This document shows positions 9,541 through 23,577 of a DNA stretch of 64,000 nt, one piece after another. A program made the position numbers and the translations under genes. The notes under the pieces were generated by a model. It ran no database searches, had not been told where the DNA came from, and was given only the letters and a program-made list of their open reading frames with translations. Source of the DNA: Perca fluviatilis (taxonomy: Eukaryota; Chordata; Actinopteri; Perciformes; Percidae); the NCBI RefSeq assembly GCF_010015445.1, contig NC_053118.1:7501781-7565780 (forward strand), read 5' to 3'. How positions within the stretch are numbered: position 1 is the first letter of the stretch; each line of letters opens with the position of its first letter.

Positions 9541-12500
9541 GAGCAGGGTGCCGAGGGAGGGGTCCGTGAGGTGAAGCCAGCTGACTGGAGATGACGGTCG
9601 GATATGGAGATGGTGACTGAGGAGAAAAGACACAAAAGGTAAGTGAGGGTAGGCAACAGATAGGAAAACAAGAGGATTCAAAGAGTGTTAGCTTTGAGTT
9701 CCACCAGGGTGACTGGAGCAACGATCAAGCGGAGATGGTCTGTTGAGCCGGGGTAGAGATACAGGTCTTGATTGCAGAGGAGAGGCAGATGTGCGCAGCG
9801 GGAGACGGTGATGACGGGATGGTAACCAGGTGCGCTCAATCAGCTGGCAGCAGCAGTGGGAGGGGGAGAGCAGAGTAGGCACAGAGAGAGAGACAGGCCA
9901 ACAGAAAAACACAGAGGAGAGAAAACCAACCGAGAAACGAAATAGAGAATAGTAAACCAAAATAGAGAATAGTAAACAAAACAGGAAACTCACAGCCATG
10001 CTATTACTTTTTTTGACTTTCTATACTATGACTTTTTATGACTTTTTCGACATGCTATACTATGACTTTTTATGATTTTTTTCGACATGCTATACTATGG
10101 CTTTTTATGACATGCTATACTATGACTTTTTATGACTTCTTTTGGATATACTATACTATGACTTTTAATGGCTTTTTTCAACATGCTATATTATGACGTT
10201 ATTTAGTCAAACTATACTATTACCTTTCTATGACTTTTTTCAGCTTACTTTGACTTTTTTGACATACGATACTATGACTATTTATGACTTTTTTGACATG
10301 CTATACTATGACTTTTTATGACATGCTATACTATGACTTTTTATAACTTCTTTTGGACATGCTATACTATGACTTTTTTATCACTTTTTTCTGACATACA
10401 ATACTATGACTTTTATCAACATACTATACTATGACTTTTTATGGCTAAACAGACTGGTGAAGAGGGCTAGCTCTGTTCTGGTCTGCCCTCTGGACACCAT
10501 AGAGGAGGTGGGGGGAGAGGAGGATGTTAGCCAGGCTGGCATCAATAATGGGCAACACTTCTCACCCCCTACATGAGTCTGGGAGCTCCCTGATCAGCTC
10601 CTTCAGCAGCAGACTGCTGCAGCCTCAGTGTAAGAAGGAGCGCTACCGCAGGTCCTTCATTCCAGCAGCAGTCAGACTCTTTAATGCAACGTCATAAAGT
10701 AGCACTGCTAGCTGTTTCTGCAATATGAGCCATCACTGGACAATATTCTGCACTACGCATAGTTACTTATTTATCAGTCTTTAGTCTAATATGTCATTTC
10801 TATTGATCTGTATATCTGTGTTTATATACTGTCTGTTTATATGAGGGTGTTTATTGTATAAATGTTTTTTTTAATTACTATAAATATAACTAATTCTATT
10901 TTTTTCTACTTCTTATACTTCATGTATATTTTTTCACCTGTCTACTTAATGTGTATTTGTGTTATTCTGATGTGTGTAAAAAAAAATATGAGGAGCTGTA
11001 GCACAGGAATTTCTTATCTTCTTATCTTATCTTATAGACTTTTTTGCAAGATACTATACTATGACTTTTTTATGGATATTTTCAACATGCTATACTATTA
11101 CTTCTTTTTCAACATACTATTCTATGACGTTATTCAGACATACTATACTATTACTTATGACTTTTTTGACATACCGATAATGACTTTTTACACTTTTCCT
11201 TCAACATACTGTACTATGACCTTTTTGGTGATATACTATACTATTTCTAAAAAGAACCTTGAAATGTTCCACTTTTTGGTGAATCAAAATTATCATTCAA
11301 CATTTTAATGAAATTTATACTAATTAAAACCATTCCCACTTTTCCAACTATTCTCCCTTCTACTGCAATTATGCCAGCGATTCAGTTTAGCTATAGCAAT
11401 TTAGCTTTTCAGCATTCACAAGCATTTTCTGCAGGAAATGCATGTTCTAGTCATCATCCTTTTTATGACTGATTAACAAAGGTTTGAAACTGATTAGGGA
11501 TTACTTTTCTGAAGAAGAGTGCAACAGATCTGGCCTTAATAGATTTTGGTAGGTAAGTTTTGATTGTTGTTTTCTAACAGCTGCCTGCAATAGCCCAATC
11601 ATCTTCCACCTACTGTACCAAAAGACAAAACCTTTTAATTTATGATAAAAAATGATGTCTGAGGAAAAGGCTGGTGTTAAGTTAAACCATATCCAGGGAG
11701 GTGGAATTTTAGAAAAGCTTCAATTCAGGGGTGTGAGAATACAATTCCTCGTCCACTCACTTATCTCTGAAGCTTTCCAAAGCTTTTAGGATGGAGGACA
11801 ACTAAACCATCTCCATGACAACTGAGCAACTCAACCCACTGAGGAAGCTAGAAACACACTAATCAGTTGGGGTAGAAGAAAATGTGATTTCTACTATCTG
11901 TCCTTGGTGTAAAACTAGTTTATTGTTCTTGTGCTGGCCTCTCCAGGTTGGGTGAACGCTTTCACTGGACAGCGTCAGATTCTTCTGTTCTACACTGTGT
12001 GTTGACACAAACTTTTTATTTTGCAACTACCTTTACATCTGGTTGGGGGTTCCTCTTTTTGCACATGCAGTGAGAAATCCTGTGCATACAGTTTGAAAGA
12101 ACCACAGTGATGTATCGGCTCAGGTTTGGGATGGACTAGGAGAGTTGTCGGTTTAGTCTTTGAATTAAACTGGGAGGATACAGTCCTAATATTAACCCTA
12201 TGAGCCCTATGGACAAAAAAATAATAACAAACACACAATACGTTAAAATATTTATTTTCTGTAAAACTGCATACAAAAATAAAACCTTTGGAGACCAATC
12301 ATTCTCATGTATTTATAGCATTATTATGCCTTGTTATTTTTGTGCGGTCTAATCAGCCTGAAGTGTTTTATTCCAATTCAAATACAAATGTGTCAAACAT
12401 GGAGCTTAGTGAAGGTTCAGGGAAGAGGTTTACGTTTGGCCACTTTATTGCTGGTGGTCCAATTCAACAGTTGAATTAAAGAGGCACTTCATGGATTACC

Positions 12501-13607
12501 ATGTAAAGGTCTTTAGAAATATGGGCATTTACCAGGCAGGGAGGTTCTAATGCATTGATGTAGTATCCAGTGTCTTTGGGGCATGACCCATACTAAGAAC
12601 TATAAATCAGTATATCCCACAATATCCTACTTCAATTTTAACCATTATTTATTGCATGTGTCTCTCGCAAGTCCCCTTACTGTATGGAAGTGTAATGATG
12701 TCCCTTTAAAAAGGCATTAGGATTAGTGATCTGCTCCTGTATGAGAGGGATACAGGTGTGTGAGTTTCAGTAGATTATTGGAACACTTCAATGGAACAGA
12801 GCCATAATTCATTTTATAAGTTCTACCTGCACTTTTCCCGCAGTTAAGTTAAATTGCCTGCTGTGAAAAAGGGTCTATAGAGGGAAACAGATCAGAGAGA
12901 ATAAAACCAATTCTTGATTTAACTAAGCTCCATGTTTTGTTCTCATTCACCAGAGTCCATCAGGAGAAATAATTTCGCTGATGTCATGCAACAGAACACA
13001 TTCTGATTGGATCCAGTAGCCAAAGGGTATCTGTATACCTCTTCACAAAGAGCCATCGCACAAACAGTAAACATGATTCACTCTCTTCACACTGAAGTAC
13101 ACCGCAACACATCCCATCAGCTAACGGCACCGTCAAGTCGTAACAGTCAAATAATAAATATAATAAAGTTATTGTTCATATATGCACCCAAAGTCACACA
13201 GGTTACTGAGAGCAAATACTTTTCCTTATCTCTTTGTGTTATCACTGCCCTTTACGTAACAGTCATGGTTGTCAAATATCAAATATTTGGTCGAGATTTC
13301 ATCAACAATGATCGAAGTGATCAATACACAGTATTTTCCTTTACATTATAGTCAGGCTCTGTGCCCACAGCCAAACAGCTGCAGCCAGGTGAAATTGAAA
13401 TAATACACCACACTGTTCATGCATACATAACATAACATAACATAACATGCCTGCACGATATTGAAAAAAAAAAAAAATGACATTGCGATATTTTTTTCCC
13501 ATGCAATATATGCGAGGTTGGAAGTGGACTGATGGAAATAAACATGCATCACTTTTTTCCAAACGGTGAGGAAAGCTCTGGAGATAACTAATTTCAATTA
13601 CATTACA

Positions 13608-13650
<43 letters not shown>

Positions 13651-14178
13651 CAGGGCTCCACACTAACTTTTTGCCTTGGTTGCACTGGTGCGCCTAACTT
13701 TTTTTATTTAGGTGCACCAGCACAAAATTTAGGTGCACCCAAATTTTTCCTCGCACGCCGTAACGCTGTGAATGGCGATACACGATATATAGCTCTGTAT
13801 TTTTTTACAAAGTGGGCTAAATGTTCAGTTTTAAGTCAAAGCCACTTTTCACAAGCTCTTTTATTAAAACAGATTGTGATTAAAATAAAATGCAAAGACA
13901 GGGTTTTCTTTACCGTTTGAAAATATACAGCTGCAACACATGTAAATGAAAGTTATCTAAAATAAATAGCCTGAGAAAGCTCCTTCATAAGCTTTCAACA
14001 ACAATAACAGACTGATTAAAAGAGAGAGAGGACGCCCGGATAGCTCAGTTGGTAAATATAGAGGTTTGACTCCGACCTGCAGCCCTTTCCTATATGACAG
14101 GCATGAAAAAACGGGGCAGGGTGAAAAAGGTGAGAAGGATATTACCCCTCTAGGGGGTCCGGGGGCATGCCCCCGGAA
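9541..14178. repeat. Tandem segmental duplication, unit 2 (~4.64 kb)
   Basis: Begins with the same GAGCAGGGTGCCGAGG that opens unit 1, fused directly to the GGGGGCATGCCCCCCCGGAA end of unit 1. It has the same internal order as unit 1. One extra minisatellite word is present near 10090-10120, and many single-base length differences fall in homopolymers. Confidence 0.95.
10444..11035 (+). mobile_element. LINE 3' end, unit 2
   Basis: Counterpart of the LINE fragment at 5796-6392, with the same reverse transcriptase tail and 3' UTR. The frame around the KKERYRRSFIPAAVRLFN-type C-terminus is better preserved here than in unit 1. Confidence 0.75.
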
Positions 14179-17100
14179 GAGCAGGGTGCCGAGGGAGGGG
14201 TCCGTTGAGGTGAAGCCAGCTGACTGGAGATGACGGTTCGGATATGGAGATGGTGACTGAGGAGAAAAGACACAAAAGGTAAGTGAGGGTAGGCAACAGA
14301 TAGGAAAACAAGAGGATTCAAAGAGTGTTAGCTTTGAGTTCCACCAGGGTGACTGGAGCAACGATCAAGCGGAGATGGTCTGTTGAGCCGGGGTAGAGAT
14401 ACAGGTCTTGATTGCAGAGGAGAGGCAGATGTGCGCAGCGGGGAGCGGTGATGACGGGATGGTAACCAGGTGCGCTCAATCAGCTGGCAGCAGCAGTGGG
14501 AGGGGAGAGCAGAGTAGGCACAGAGAGAGAGCAGGCCAACAGAAAAACACAGAGGAGAGAAAACCAACCGAGAAACGAAATAGAGAATAGTAAACCAAAA
14601 TAGAGAATAGTAAACAAAACAGGAAACTCACAGCCATGCTATTACTTTTTTGACTTTCTATACTATGACTTTTTTGGACTTTTTTCGACATGCTATACTA
14701 TGACTTTTATGATTTTTTCGACATGCTATACTATGGCTTTTATGACATGCTATACTATGATTTTTATGACTTCTTTTGGATATACTATACTATGACTTTT
14801 AATGGCTTTTTCAACATGCTATATTATGACGTTATTTAGTCAAACTATACTATTACCTTTCTATGACTTTTTTCAGCTTACTTTGACTTTTTGACATACG
14901 ATACTATGACTATTTATGACTTTTTTGACATGCTATACTATGACTTTTTATGACATGCTATACTATGACTTTTTATAACTTCTTTTGGACATGCTATACT
15001 ATGACTTTTTTATCATTTTTTTTCTGACATACAATACTATGACTTTTATCAACATACTATACTATGACTTTTTATGGCTAAACAGACTGGTGAAGAGGGC
15101 TAGCTCTGTTCTGGTCTGCCCTCTGGACACCATAGAGGAGGTGGGGGGAGGGGAGGATGTTAGCCAGGCTGGCATCAATAATGGGCAACACTTCTCACCC
15201 CTACATGAGTCTGGGAGCTCCCCTGATCAGCTCCTTCAGCAGCAGACTGCTGCAGCCTCAGTGTAAGAAGGAGCGCTCGCCGAGAGGTCCTTCATTCCAG
15301 CAGCAGTCAGACTCTTTAATGCAACGTCATAAAGTAGCACTGCTAGCTGTTTCTGCAATATGAGCCATCACTGGACAATATTCTGCACTACGCATAGTTA
15401 CTTATTTATCAGTCTTTAGTCTAATATGTCATTTCTATTGATCTGTATATCTGTGTTTATATACTGTCTGTTTATATGAGGGTGTTTATTGTATAAATGT
15501 TTTTTTTAATTACTATAAATATAACTAATTCTATTTTTTTCTACTTCTTATACTTCATGTATATTTTTCCCTGTCTACTTAATGTGTATTTGTGTTATTC
15601 TGATGTGTGTAAAAAAAATGAGGAGCTGTAGCACAGGAATTTCTTATCTTCTTATCTTATCTTATAGGACTTTTTGCAAGATACTATACTATGACTTTTT
15701 ATGGATATTTTCAACATGCTATACTATTACTTCTTTTTCAACATACTATTCTATGACGTTATTCAGACATACTATACTATTACTTATGACTTTTTTCGAC
15801 ATACGATAATGACTTTTTATCACTTTTCCTTCAACATACTGTACTATGACCTTTTTTGGATATACTATACTATTTCTAAAAAGAACCTTGAAATGTTCCA
15901 CTTTTGGTGAATCAAAATTATCATTCAACATTTTAATGAAATTTATACTAATTAAAACCATTCCCACTTTTCCAACTATTCTCCCTTCTACTGCAATTAT
16001 GCCAGCGATTCAGTTTAGCTATAGCAATTTAGCTTTTCAGCATTCACAAGCATTTTCTGCAGGAAATGCATGTTCTAGTCATCATCCTTTTTATGACTGA
16101 TTAACAAAGGTTTGAAACTGATTAGGGATTACTTTTCTGAAGAAGAGTGCAACAGATCTGGCCTTAATAGATTTTGGTAGGTAAGTTTTGATTGTTGTTT
16201 TCTAACAGCTGCCTGCAATAGCCCAATCATCTTCCACCTACTGTACCAAAAGACAAAACCTTTTAATTTATGATAAAAAATGATGTCTGAGGAAAAGGCT
16301 GGTGTTAAGTTAAACCATATCCAGGGAGGTGGAATTTTAGAAAAGCTTCAATTCAGGGGTGTGAGAATACAATTCCTCGTCCACTCACTTATCTCTGAAG
16401 CTTTCCAAAGCTTTTAGGATGGAGGACAACTAAACCATCTCCATGACAACTGAGCAACTCAACCCACTGAGGAAGCTAGAAACACACTAATCAGTTGGGG
16501 TAGAAGAAAATGTGATTTCTACTATCTGTCCTTGGTGTAAAACTAGTTTATTGTTCTTGTGCTGGCCTCTCCAGGTTGGGTGAACGCTTTCACTGGACAG
16601 CGTCAGATTCTTCTGTTCTACACTGTGTGTTGACACAAACTTTTTATTTTGCAACTACCTTTACATCTGGTTGGGGGTTCCTCTTTTTGCACATGCAGTG
16701 AGAAATCCTGTGCATACAGTTTGAAAGAACCACAGTGATGTATCGGCTCAGGTTTGGGATGGACTAGGAGAGTTGTCGGTTTAGTCTTTGAATTAAACTG
16801 GGAGGATACAGTCCTAATATTAACCCTATGAGCCCTATTGACAAAATAATATACTAACAAACACACAAAATAAAAATATTTAAATTTTCTGTAAAACTGC
16901 ATACAAAAATAAAACCTTTGGAGACCAATCATTCTCATGTCTTTATAGCATTATTATGCCTTGTTATTTTTTTGCGGGTCTAATCAGCCTGAAGTGTTTT
17001 ATTCCAATTCAAATACAAATGTGTCAAACATGGAGCTTAGTGAAGGTTCAGGGGAAGAGGTTTACGTTTGGCCACTTTATTGCTGGTGGTCCAATTCAAC

Positions 17101-18252
17101 AGTTGAATTAAAGAGGCACTTCATGGATTACCATGTAAAGGTCTTTAGAAATATGGGCATTTACCAGGCAGGAGGGTTCTAATGCATTGATGTAGTATCC
17201 AGTGTCTTTGGAGCATGACCCATACTAAGAACTATAAATCAGTATATCCCACAATATCCTACTTACTTTAACCATTATTTATTTTGCATGTGTCTCTCGC
17301 AAGTCCCCTTACTGTATGGAAGTGTAATGATGTCCCTTTAAAAAGGCATTAGGATTAGTGATCTGCTCCTGTATGAGAGGGATACAGGTGTGTGAGTTTC
17401 AGTAGATTATTGGAACACTTCAATGGAACAGAGCCATAATTCATTTTATAAGTTCTACCTGCACTTTTCCCGCTAGTTAAGTTAAATTGCCTGCTGTGAA
17501 AAAGGGTCTATAGAGGGAAACAGATCAGAGAGAATAAAACCAATTCTTGATTTAACTAAGCTCCATGTTTTGTTCTCATTCACCAGAGTCCATCAGGAGA
17601 AATAATTTCGCTGATGTCATGCAACAGAACACATTCTGATTGGATCCAGTAGCCAAAGGGTATCTGTATACCTCTTCACAAAGAGCCATCGCACAAACAG
17701 TAAACATGATTCACTCTCTTCACACTGAAGTACACCGCAACACATCCCATCAGCTAACGGCACTCCAACGTACTAACAGTCAAATAATAAATATAATAAA
17801 GTTATTGTTCATATATGCACCCAAAGTCACATAGGTTACTGAGGAAGACACTCTTTTCCTTATTTTCCATCAGTGTTATCACTGCCCTTTACGTAACAGT
17901 CATGGTTGTCAAATATCAAATATTTCGTCGAGATTTTTTCAACAATGATCGATGAGCGTCCAATACACAGTATTTTCCTTTACATTATAGTCAGGCTCTG
18001 TGCCCACAGCCAAACAGCTGCAGCCAGGTGAAATTGAAATAATACACCACACTGTTCATGCATACATAACATAACATAACATAACATAACATGCCTGCAC
18101 GATATTGAAAAAAAAAAAAAAAATGACATTGCGATATTTTTTTCCATGCAATATATGCGAGGTTGGAAGTGGACTGATGGAAATAAACATGCATCACTTT
18201 TTTCCAAACGGTGAGGAAAGCTCTGGAGATAACTAATTTCAATTACATTACA

Positions 18253-18332
<80 letters not shown>

Positions 18333-18860
18333 TCCACACTAACCTATTTGCCTTGGTTGCACTGGTGCTACTTAACTTTTTTATTTAGGTGCAACCAGCA
18401 CAAAATTTAGGTGCACCCAAATTTTTCCTCGCATCGCCGTAAGGCTGAATGGCGATACACGATATATAGCTCTGTATTTTTTTACAAAGTGGGCTAAATG
18501 TTCAGTTTTAAGTCAAAGCCACTTTTCACAAGCTCTTTTATTAAAACAGATTGTGATTAAAATAAAATGCAAAGACAGGGTTTTCTTTACCGTTTGAAAA
18601 TATACAGCTGCAACACATGTAAATGAAAGTTATCTAAAATAAATAGCCTGAGAAAGCTCCTTCATAAGCTTTCAACAACAATAACAGACTGATTAAAAGA
18701 GAGAGAGGACCCCGGATAGCTCAGTTGGTAAATATAGAGGTTTGACTCCGACCTGCAGCCCTTTCCTATATGACAGGCATGAAAACGGGTCAGGGGTGAA
18801 AAAGGTGAGAAGGATATTACCCCTCTAGGGGGGTCCGGGGGCATGCCCCCCCCCCCCAGA
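14179..18860. repeat. Tandem segmental duplication, unit 3 (~4.68 kb)
   Basis: Third copy of the unit, more diverged in indels, with an expanded (AT)n tract at 18257-18327. At its right end the GGGGGCATGCCCCC word continues into AGAAGAAAATTTAATTG rather than jumping back to GAGCAGGG. This right end therefore shows the ancestral flank, as the left end of unit 1 does on the other side. Confidence 0.93.
15079..15663 (+). mobile_element. LINE 3' end, unit 3
   Basis: Third copy of the same truncated LINE insertion, with further single-base indels. Its position inside the minisatellite is identical in all three units, so the insertion predates the tandem duplication. Confidence 0.75.
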
Positions 18861-19154
18861 AGAAAATTTAATTGTTTTTTTAAAAATTTAAATTTTAAAA
18901 TAAAATTTTAAATATTCCATATTTTAAAGCATCAATCTGATGCATTTTGAGATGCATTTTTTGCCAACCAACAGTGTAATATTTCAATATGCACTCATTA
19001 AAGTTAATTTGACTGGCAAAACAGTTAAAGTCCTTCTGACATTACACAATAATAAAAGTCATTTTTAAAGACTAAAAAGTTTTGGATACATTTGTACTTC
19101 TTCCAACCATATATTAAATAAAGAGTCAATGTGGATTTACATATTGCAATAATA
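18861..19154. other. AT-rich flank of the triplicated segment
   Basis: Continues the element whose GGGGGCATGCCCCC word ends unit 3. It is low-GC sequence without coding capacity, interrupted at 19155 by the hAT element. The same context appears to resume after 20951. Confidence 0.5.
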
Positions 19155-20943
19155 CAGTGTTGTAATGTAACGGAGTACAAATACTTCGTTACTGTACTTA
19201 AGTAGAAATTTCACGTATCTGTACTTTACTTCGCTATTTAAATTTATGTCAACTTTCACTTTTACTCCACTACATTTCCTAGATAAAATGTATACTTTTA
19301 CTCCGTTATATTTCCACTAAGCATCTTCATTACTCGTTACTAAAAAATAAAATTAGACGAAATGTGTGCGACTGCAATAAGGGGGGTTTGGCGAATCACT
19401 GCTCCTAGATTGCATTACGCACGCTCCGCACGCCGCGCGCTCTATTTCAGCGCTTGTTTGTTGCAAACCGCCATGGAAGCACGAGCACCTACTGGAGGAC
19501 CTCCCGTTATCGTAGACCACCAGGCTCGACATAAGCAATGGCCCGGGGCCAGTAAAAACGTATGTCGGGCTGGTTGCAGCCACAGTCACTGGTGTGGGCG
19601 AACTCGCGCACATGTAAACGGACTGGAAACGTTACCGAGGATTATTTACCGCACGATGGCGCGATGAACTAACGCTACACTCGTACTGTAAGTAGGTAGC
19701 CTACAATAAAACCTCCATGATTAAAGAGTCAATACTTATCAATAACGCACTACCTGTTCTACGCGCAGAAAACGTAGAGAAACCATATCTCAGTCTGCGC
19801 TGTCCACTTCGTCCACCGCGCGTGCAAACACAGCTCTACTCTGCAAACATTTACAGGCCAGTTAACAAACGCTAAAATGAAAGATGTCAGTTTGTAGTCT
19901 AACTGTTTGTCTTAATTTGCAACCAATCTTGAACTTTGGACAAACTCTTGTAAACGTAGCTGATTTCTAAACGAGCCATCTTTCGCTCGCGAGCGGTAAA
20001 CCTATGGATGTATTTTAAGACCAAAACAAATACACGCGGGCTACTTAATATGCACGTGAATGACGCTTCTTCATTGTTGACGATGTTGCCGGTTGTTTTA
20101 TTTAGCAACAGAATCGTCTTATTTCAAATTAGGCAACAGGACTAATCTGAGATCATTTTCTAGTTAAGTAGCCTATCTAGTTATCATTATGGATTTTCCA
20201 TGTTTTTAGGGGTTTGCTTACTAATGTAAAAAATATAGCATTAATTTAGTAAGAAAGTGAAAATATCAAGATAACAAGATGATGCGATTAGGTATAATTT
20301 TATTTTCTTTATTTGAATGTAGTTGATGACCCCTGGTCTAGCTTTGCTGCTAATGGCACAACATCCAGTGGCAGTGGCTAGCTTTTTTCCTGCTTTTTGT
20401 CCTTTTCCAATATCACCTATGATATTTGTTTCGGGCCAGTAAAAATGTAGAAGGCCAGCAAAATCCTTGATCTACTGGGGCCCGGCGTGGGGATTTTTTA
20501 TTGTTGAGCCCTGCCACCCCAACAATAGTGGTGGAACTTCGGTGATCAGGGTAGTGGTGAAGATAACGTTACACCCGTTTTGCAAGAAATGTTTCTGTAC
20601 ATTGATGTCAGCTCTAAACATATGCTGTTTGTTCTTTGAACTTAAGATAATTGTGCCTGAAAAGTCCCTGAATATGCTTTATGCTTTACTATAAGAAAGC
20701 CACAATAAAAGTTCTAACCGCTTGCTTTTAAAAAGACAACTTTTACTTTTACTTTTGATACTTAAGTACATTAAATATCAGAAAATTACTTTTGATACTT
20801 AAGTACAGTATATATCAGATACTTTAAGACTTTTACTTAAGTAATATTCTAAAAGGTAACTTTCACTTCTACCGAAGTCTTTTTCTAGTACGATACTTGT
20901 ACTTTTACTCAAGTATTGCTTTCTAGTACTTTATACAACACTG
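19155..20943. mobile_element. hAT-superfamily element with 8-bp target duplication
   Basis: The left end reads CAGTGTTGTAATGTAACGG. The right end read in reverse is CAGTGTTGTATAAAGTACT. Both arms are rich in the ACTTAAGTA and TTTTACTT words common in fish hAT elements. The 8-mer CAATAATA flanks both sides (19147-19154 and 20944-20951), the target-site length typical of hAT. The interior is GC-richer around 19400-19680, with an ATG-initiated frame (MEARAPTGGPP) but no recognisable transposase domain. It is probably non-autonomous. Confidence 0.88.
19520..20516. mobile_element. Possible element nested within the hAT copy
   Basis: Inside the hAT copy, CAGGCTCGACATAAG at the left and the reverse of GAGCCCTG at the right (CAGGGCTCAACAATAAAAAA) look like a pair of related termini. 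Both are followed inward by a GGCCAGTAAAAA word. I found no convincing target duplication, so the nesting is a suggestion only. Confidence 0.35.
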
Positions 20944-20951
20944 CAATAATA

Positions 20952-22430
20952 TCATAATCCTAAAATGAATCATTGTGAAAACTAAAATTTACTACTTTGG
21001 CCAGGTCATCATCAAAAAAGCCAATTAGTACATTCATGATTTTGTCCATGCTGATATTAGCTGCTTTATTTACAATTATTAAAAACGTGGCATTGTTTAT
21101 CTTTTCATATAGCTAGAAGTCTAAACTCTGGGACAAGGCCGTTATGTTTAAATACCTGCCATGCTGATTCCAAACAGACAGCTTTATCAAGGCAGTTTGG
21201 GCTTCAGATAGCTTTTACAAATCATGATCCGCTATGAACGTGCACACACGTATTGTTTGTATCACGGTCGGTCAGTAAAGGAACAGTCGCAGTCTTAACG
21301 GTAGCGGTCGTAGCCGGTAACGTACTCGTATTACAGAATGCACGGACCGAAGCTTTGTGACCAGCATCTAATGACTAGCAAGCACCGTCTTACCGCGGCC
21401 GGCGTCTTCCTTGAACATGCGCTGCAGAAGGTTGGTGGAAGCTTTTCGATGATTGGTCAAATCCATAGACAGTATGGTTAAATCCAGTCTATTTGTCTAT
21501 TAAAACAAATCCCATGTGGACTTTTTAATTTATAAATTTTTCTAAAATAGTCATACGGCACCAGGCCCGTACTTACCCCCCCCCCCCTCTCCCCCCTTAA
21601 ACGTTTTCTCATCAAATCTACACGATTCAGTGGTCACCTATTTTGGTTTCAAAACGCGTAATTTCACGAAAGGTGAGTGATTTTCATGTCTGTACATGTC
21701 ATCCCCCCACTCTCTCTCCCCTTTCATGTTTTCAGCTTTCCTATCAAAATAAAGGCCGAAATCTTAAAAAAAAAAAAAAAAGAACGACCGAAAGACAGGG
21801 GGAGTGCGATGGACTGAAGTGTATGCTAGGCTACTCAGAGAGTGACGGCTGACTCATTAGTGGCGTTACACCCGTCTTGTGTAGGCTATGAAATGTCTGT
21901 ATCGTCACTGCGCTGCATTTTTATGAACTATGATCCAGCATGCTCCGTCACGCTATTACTCAATGAACTGAAGTTAGTTTAATAATGTGTTTTTCGCCGC
22001 GGGCGCGCGAATAATAGAGTTACCAGCGGAAACACTGGTACCAATACAGGTTTCCCTCTCATACTTAACAATATAGCTGCGTGTTAATAACAATTAAAAC
22101 TGTAGACAAATGTCGGGAGTTTGGACCAGCGGCGCTGTGTCTCTCCATGTTGCAGGTGAGCCGGCCGGTGTGTGAGTGAATGGGGGCGGGGCTGCGCGGA
22201 GGAGAGATCCAAATCCAAACACAGGCACGGCTTTCCAGAAGGAATGGGTCATGTAACGCAACATTAAACCATATCGATATAAACAACATTGCTTCGTTCG
22301 TGGAGAGGCTACAAAAATATTTATTAATTTAACTTTTTTTTTTTAAGTAAGTGCTGTAGTATAACTAGGAGGAGACAAGTAATAATTGAGGTAAGTTTGG
22401 AGACATTACCTTATTTAATCATTGAATTAA
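20952..22430. other. Intergenic DNA downstream of nod1, repeat-rich
   Basis: No supported gene. It holds homopolymer runs (poly-C near 21585, poly-A near 21767) and a GC-richer patch at 21990-22230 around a ~20-base CGCG-rich stretch. Short frames look random. Confidence 0.5.
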
Positions 22431-23430
22431 TAAATATTTTTGTTGTAACTCTTTTCGGTGTAGTAATTTGTAGACGGCCCTAAGCACTCGTCTAACTGCA
22501 GGTAGCAGCAGCAGCAACAGAGAGCTGAAGAGAGCAGGCCAGTGTACATAAACTTCTGGTGTACTTACAAACTTTCCAATCCATCGTTTTATGAGTGCAT
22601 AACCTATTTGTACTACTTGTAGACGTTTGGTATCATTTCGGGCATTATTAGTAGGGTAACTTACAAGATACAAACGTGGGTCCGTTAGCCCCTGCGCTAA
22701 GCTATTCAGCTGATAACGCTACTCTACGCTAACTCTCCCAATGTTTGACCCAGGTGAAAAAAGCTTCTGGGGGGGTGTTTGGCTCGAGGTCATGGTGCAA
22801 AGGACCCTAGGGTGAATTACTCCGAACCATCACTTTAAACAGCTCATGTAAGTCGAAACTGTCTGTGAGCTTCTCCTGTACTATACGGTAATTCCTCTAC
22901 TGTGTGACAGTAAGTCTCGTGGTTATGACACAATTGTTAGCCTATTTTTACAACAGCGTCTGCTACGGAGCCATAATGTGAGATACAAGGTAATGGAGCC
23001 TTTAAATAAAAAAAGTCTTTAAACTTCAGATGTAAAGTTATTCGCTGTCAAAGTGACGTCAAAATGAATGGCAGTCAATGGGATGCTAATAGCGGGTGAT
23101 GGCTTGTTAGCATCAAAATGGCGCCATAGGAGGTAGGCTTTGTGGAGAGAGACTTACCCCCTTGTTTTCCACACACGAAGAGCCTCACTTCCCATGACAA
23201 TAAACCCTGTTGGACTAACGTTACGTCACATACACACGCTGCCCATATGGCTACCTGTCTTAAAGGCAAATGACAATGTAAAAAAATTAGCATGTAAAAG
23301 TGAAAGTTGACTTTTCTATCAAGCAGCAAAAAAGTTTTAGCGTCATCATCGCCGAGTCCTGCGATGTGACTATCGCGCACGCGCACATCACGATGTAGAC
23401 GATGAAGCAAAATATCGTGCAGCCCTAGAA
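22431..23430. repeat. Mosaic of dispersed fish repeats
   Basis: Contains several words I associate with common fish MITEs: GGTGAATTACTCCGAACCAT (about 22810), ATGGCAGTCAATGGGATGCT (about 23064) and ATATCGTGCAGCCCTA (about 23410, one end of a GGGCTGCACGATAT-type hAT MITE). No gene is supported. Boundaries are approximate. Confidence 0.4.
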
Positions 23431-23504
23431 CAGAACATACACTACATCTGTTGTGCCATACAGACATTTCTCAGTAGTACATGCATGTCTCACGTGAGTG
23501 CCCA

Positions 23505-23577
23505 TCAGTGGAACCGCAGCCTTTTCTCTGCCACAAACTGTTTCTCTTCCTCCTCAGAGAGCTTGTTTCCCTTCACA
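23505..23577 (-). CDS. nod1: nod1 last exon and stop codon
   Basis: Completes the final repeat (VKGNKLSEEEEKQFVAEK) after a CCCACAG acceptor and ends RLRFH-TGA. The same short C-terminal form is found in vertebrate NOD1. Confidence 0.9.

Noticed and set aside
19520..20516. Target duplication for the proposed nested element
   Set aside because: Flanking octamers (TAGACCAC and CCACCCCA) do not match, so nesting is left as tentative.
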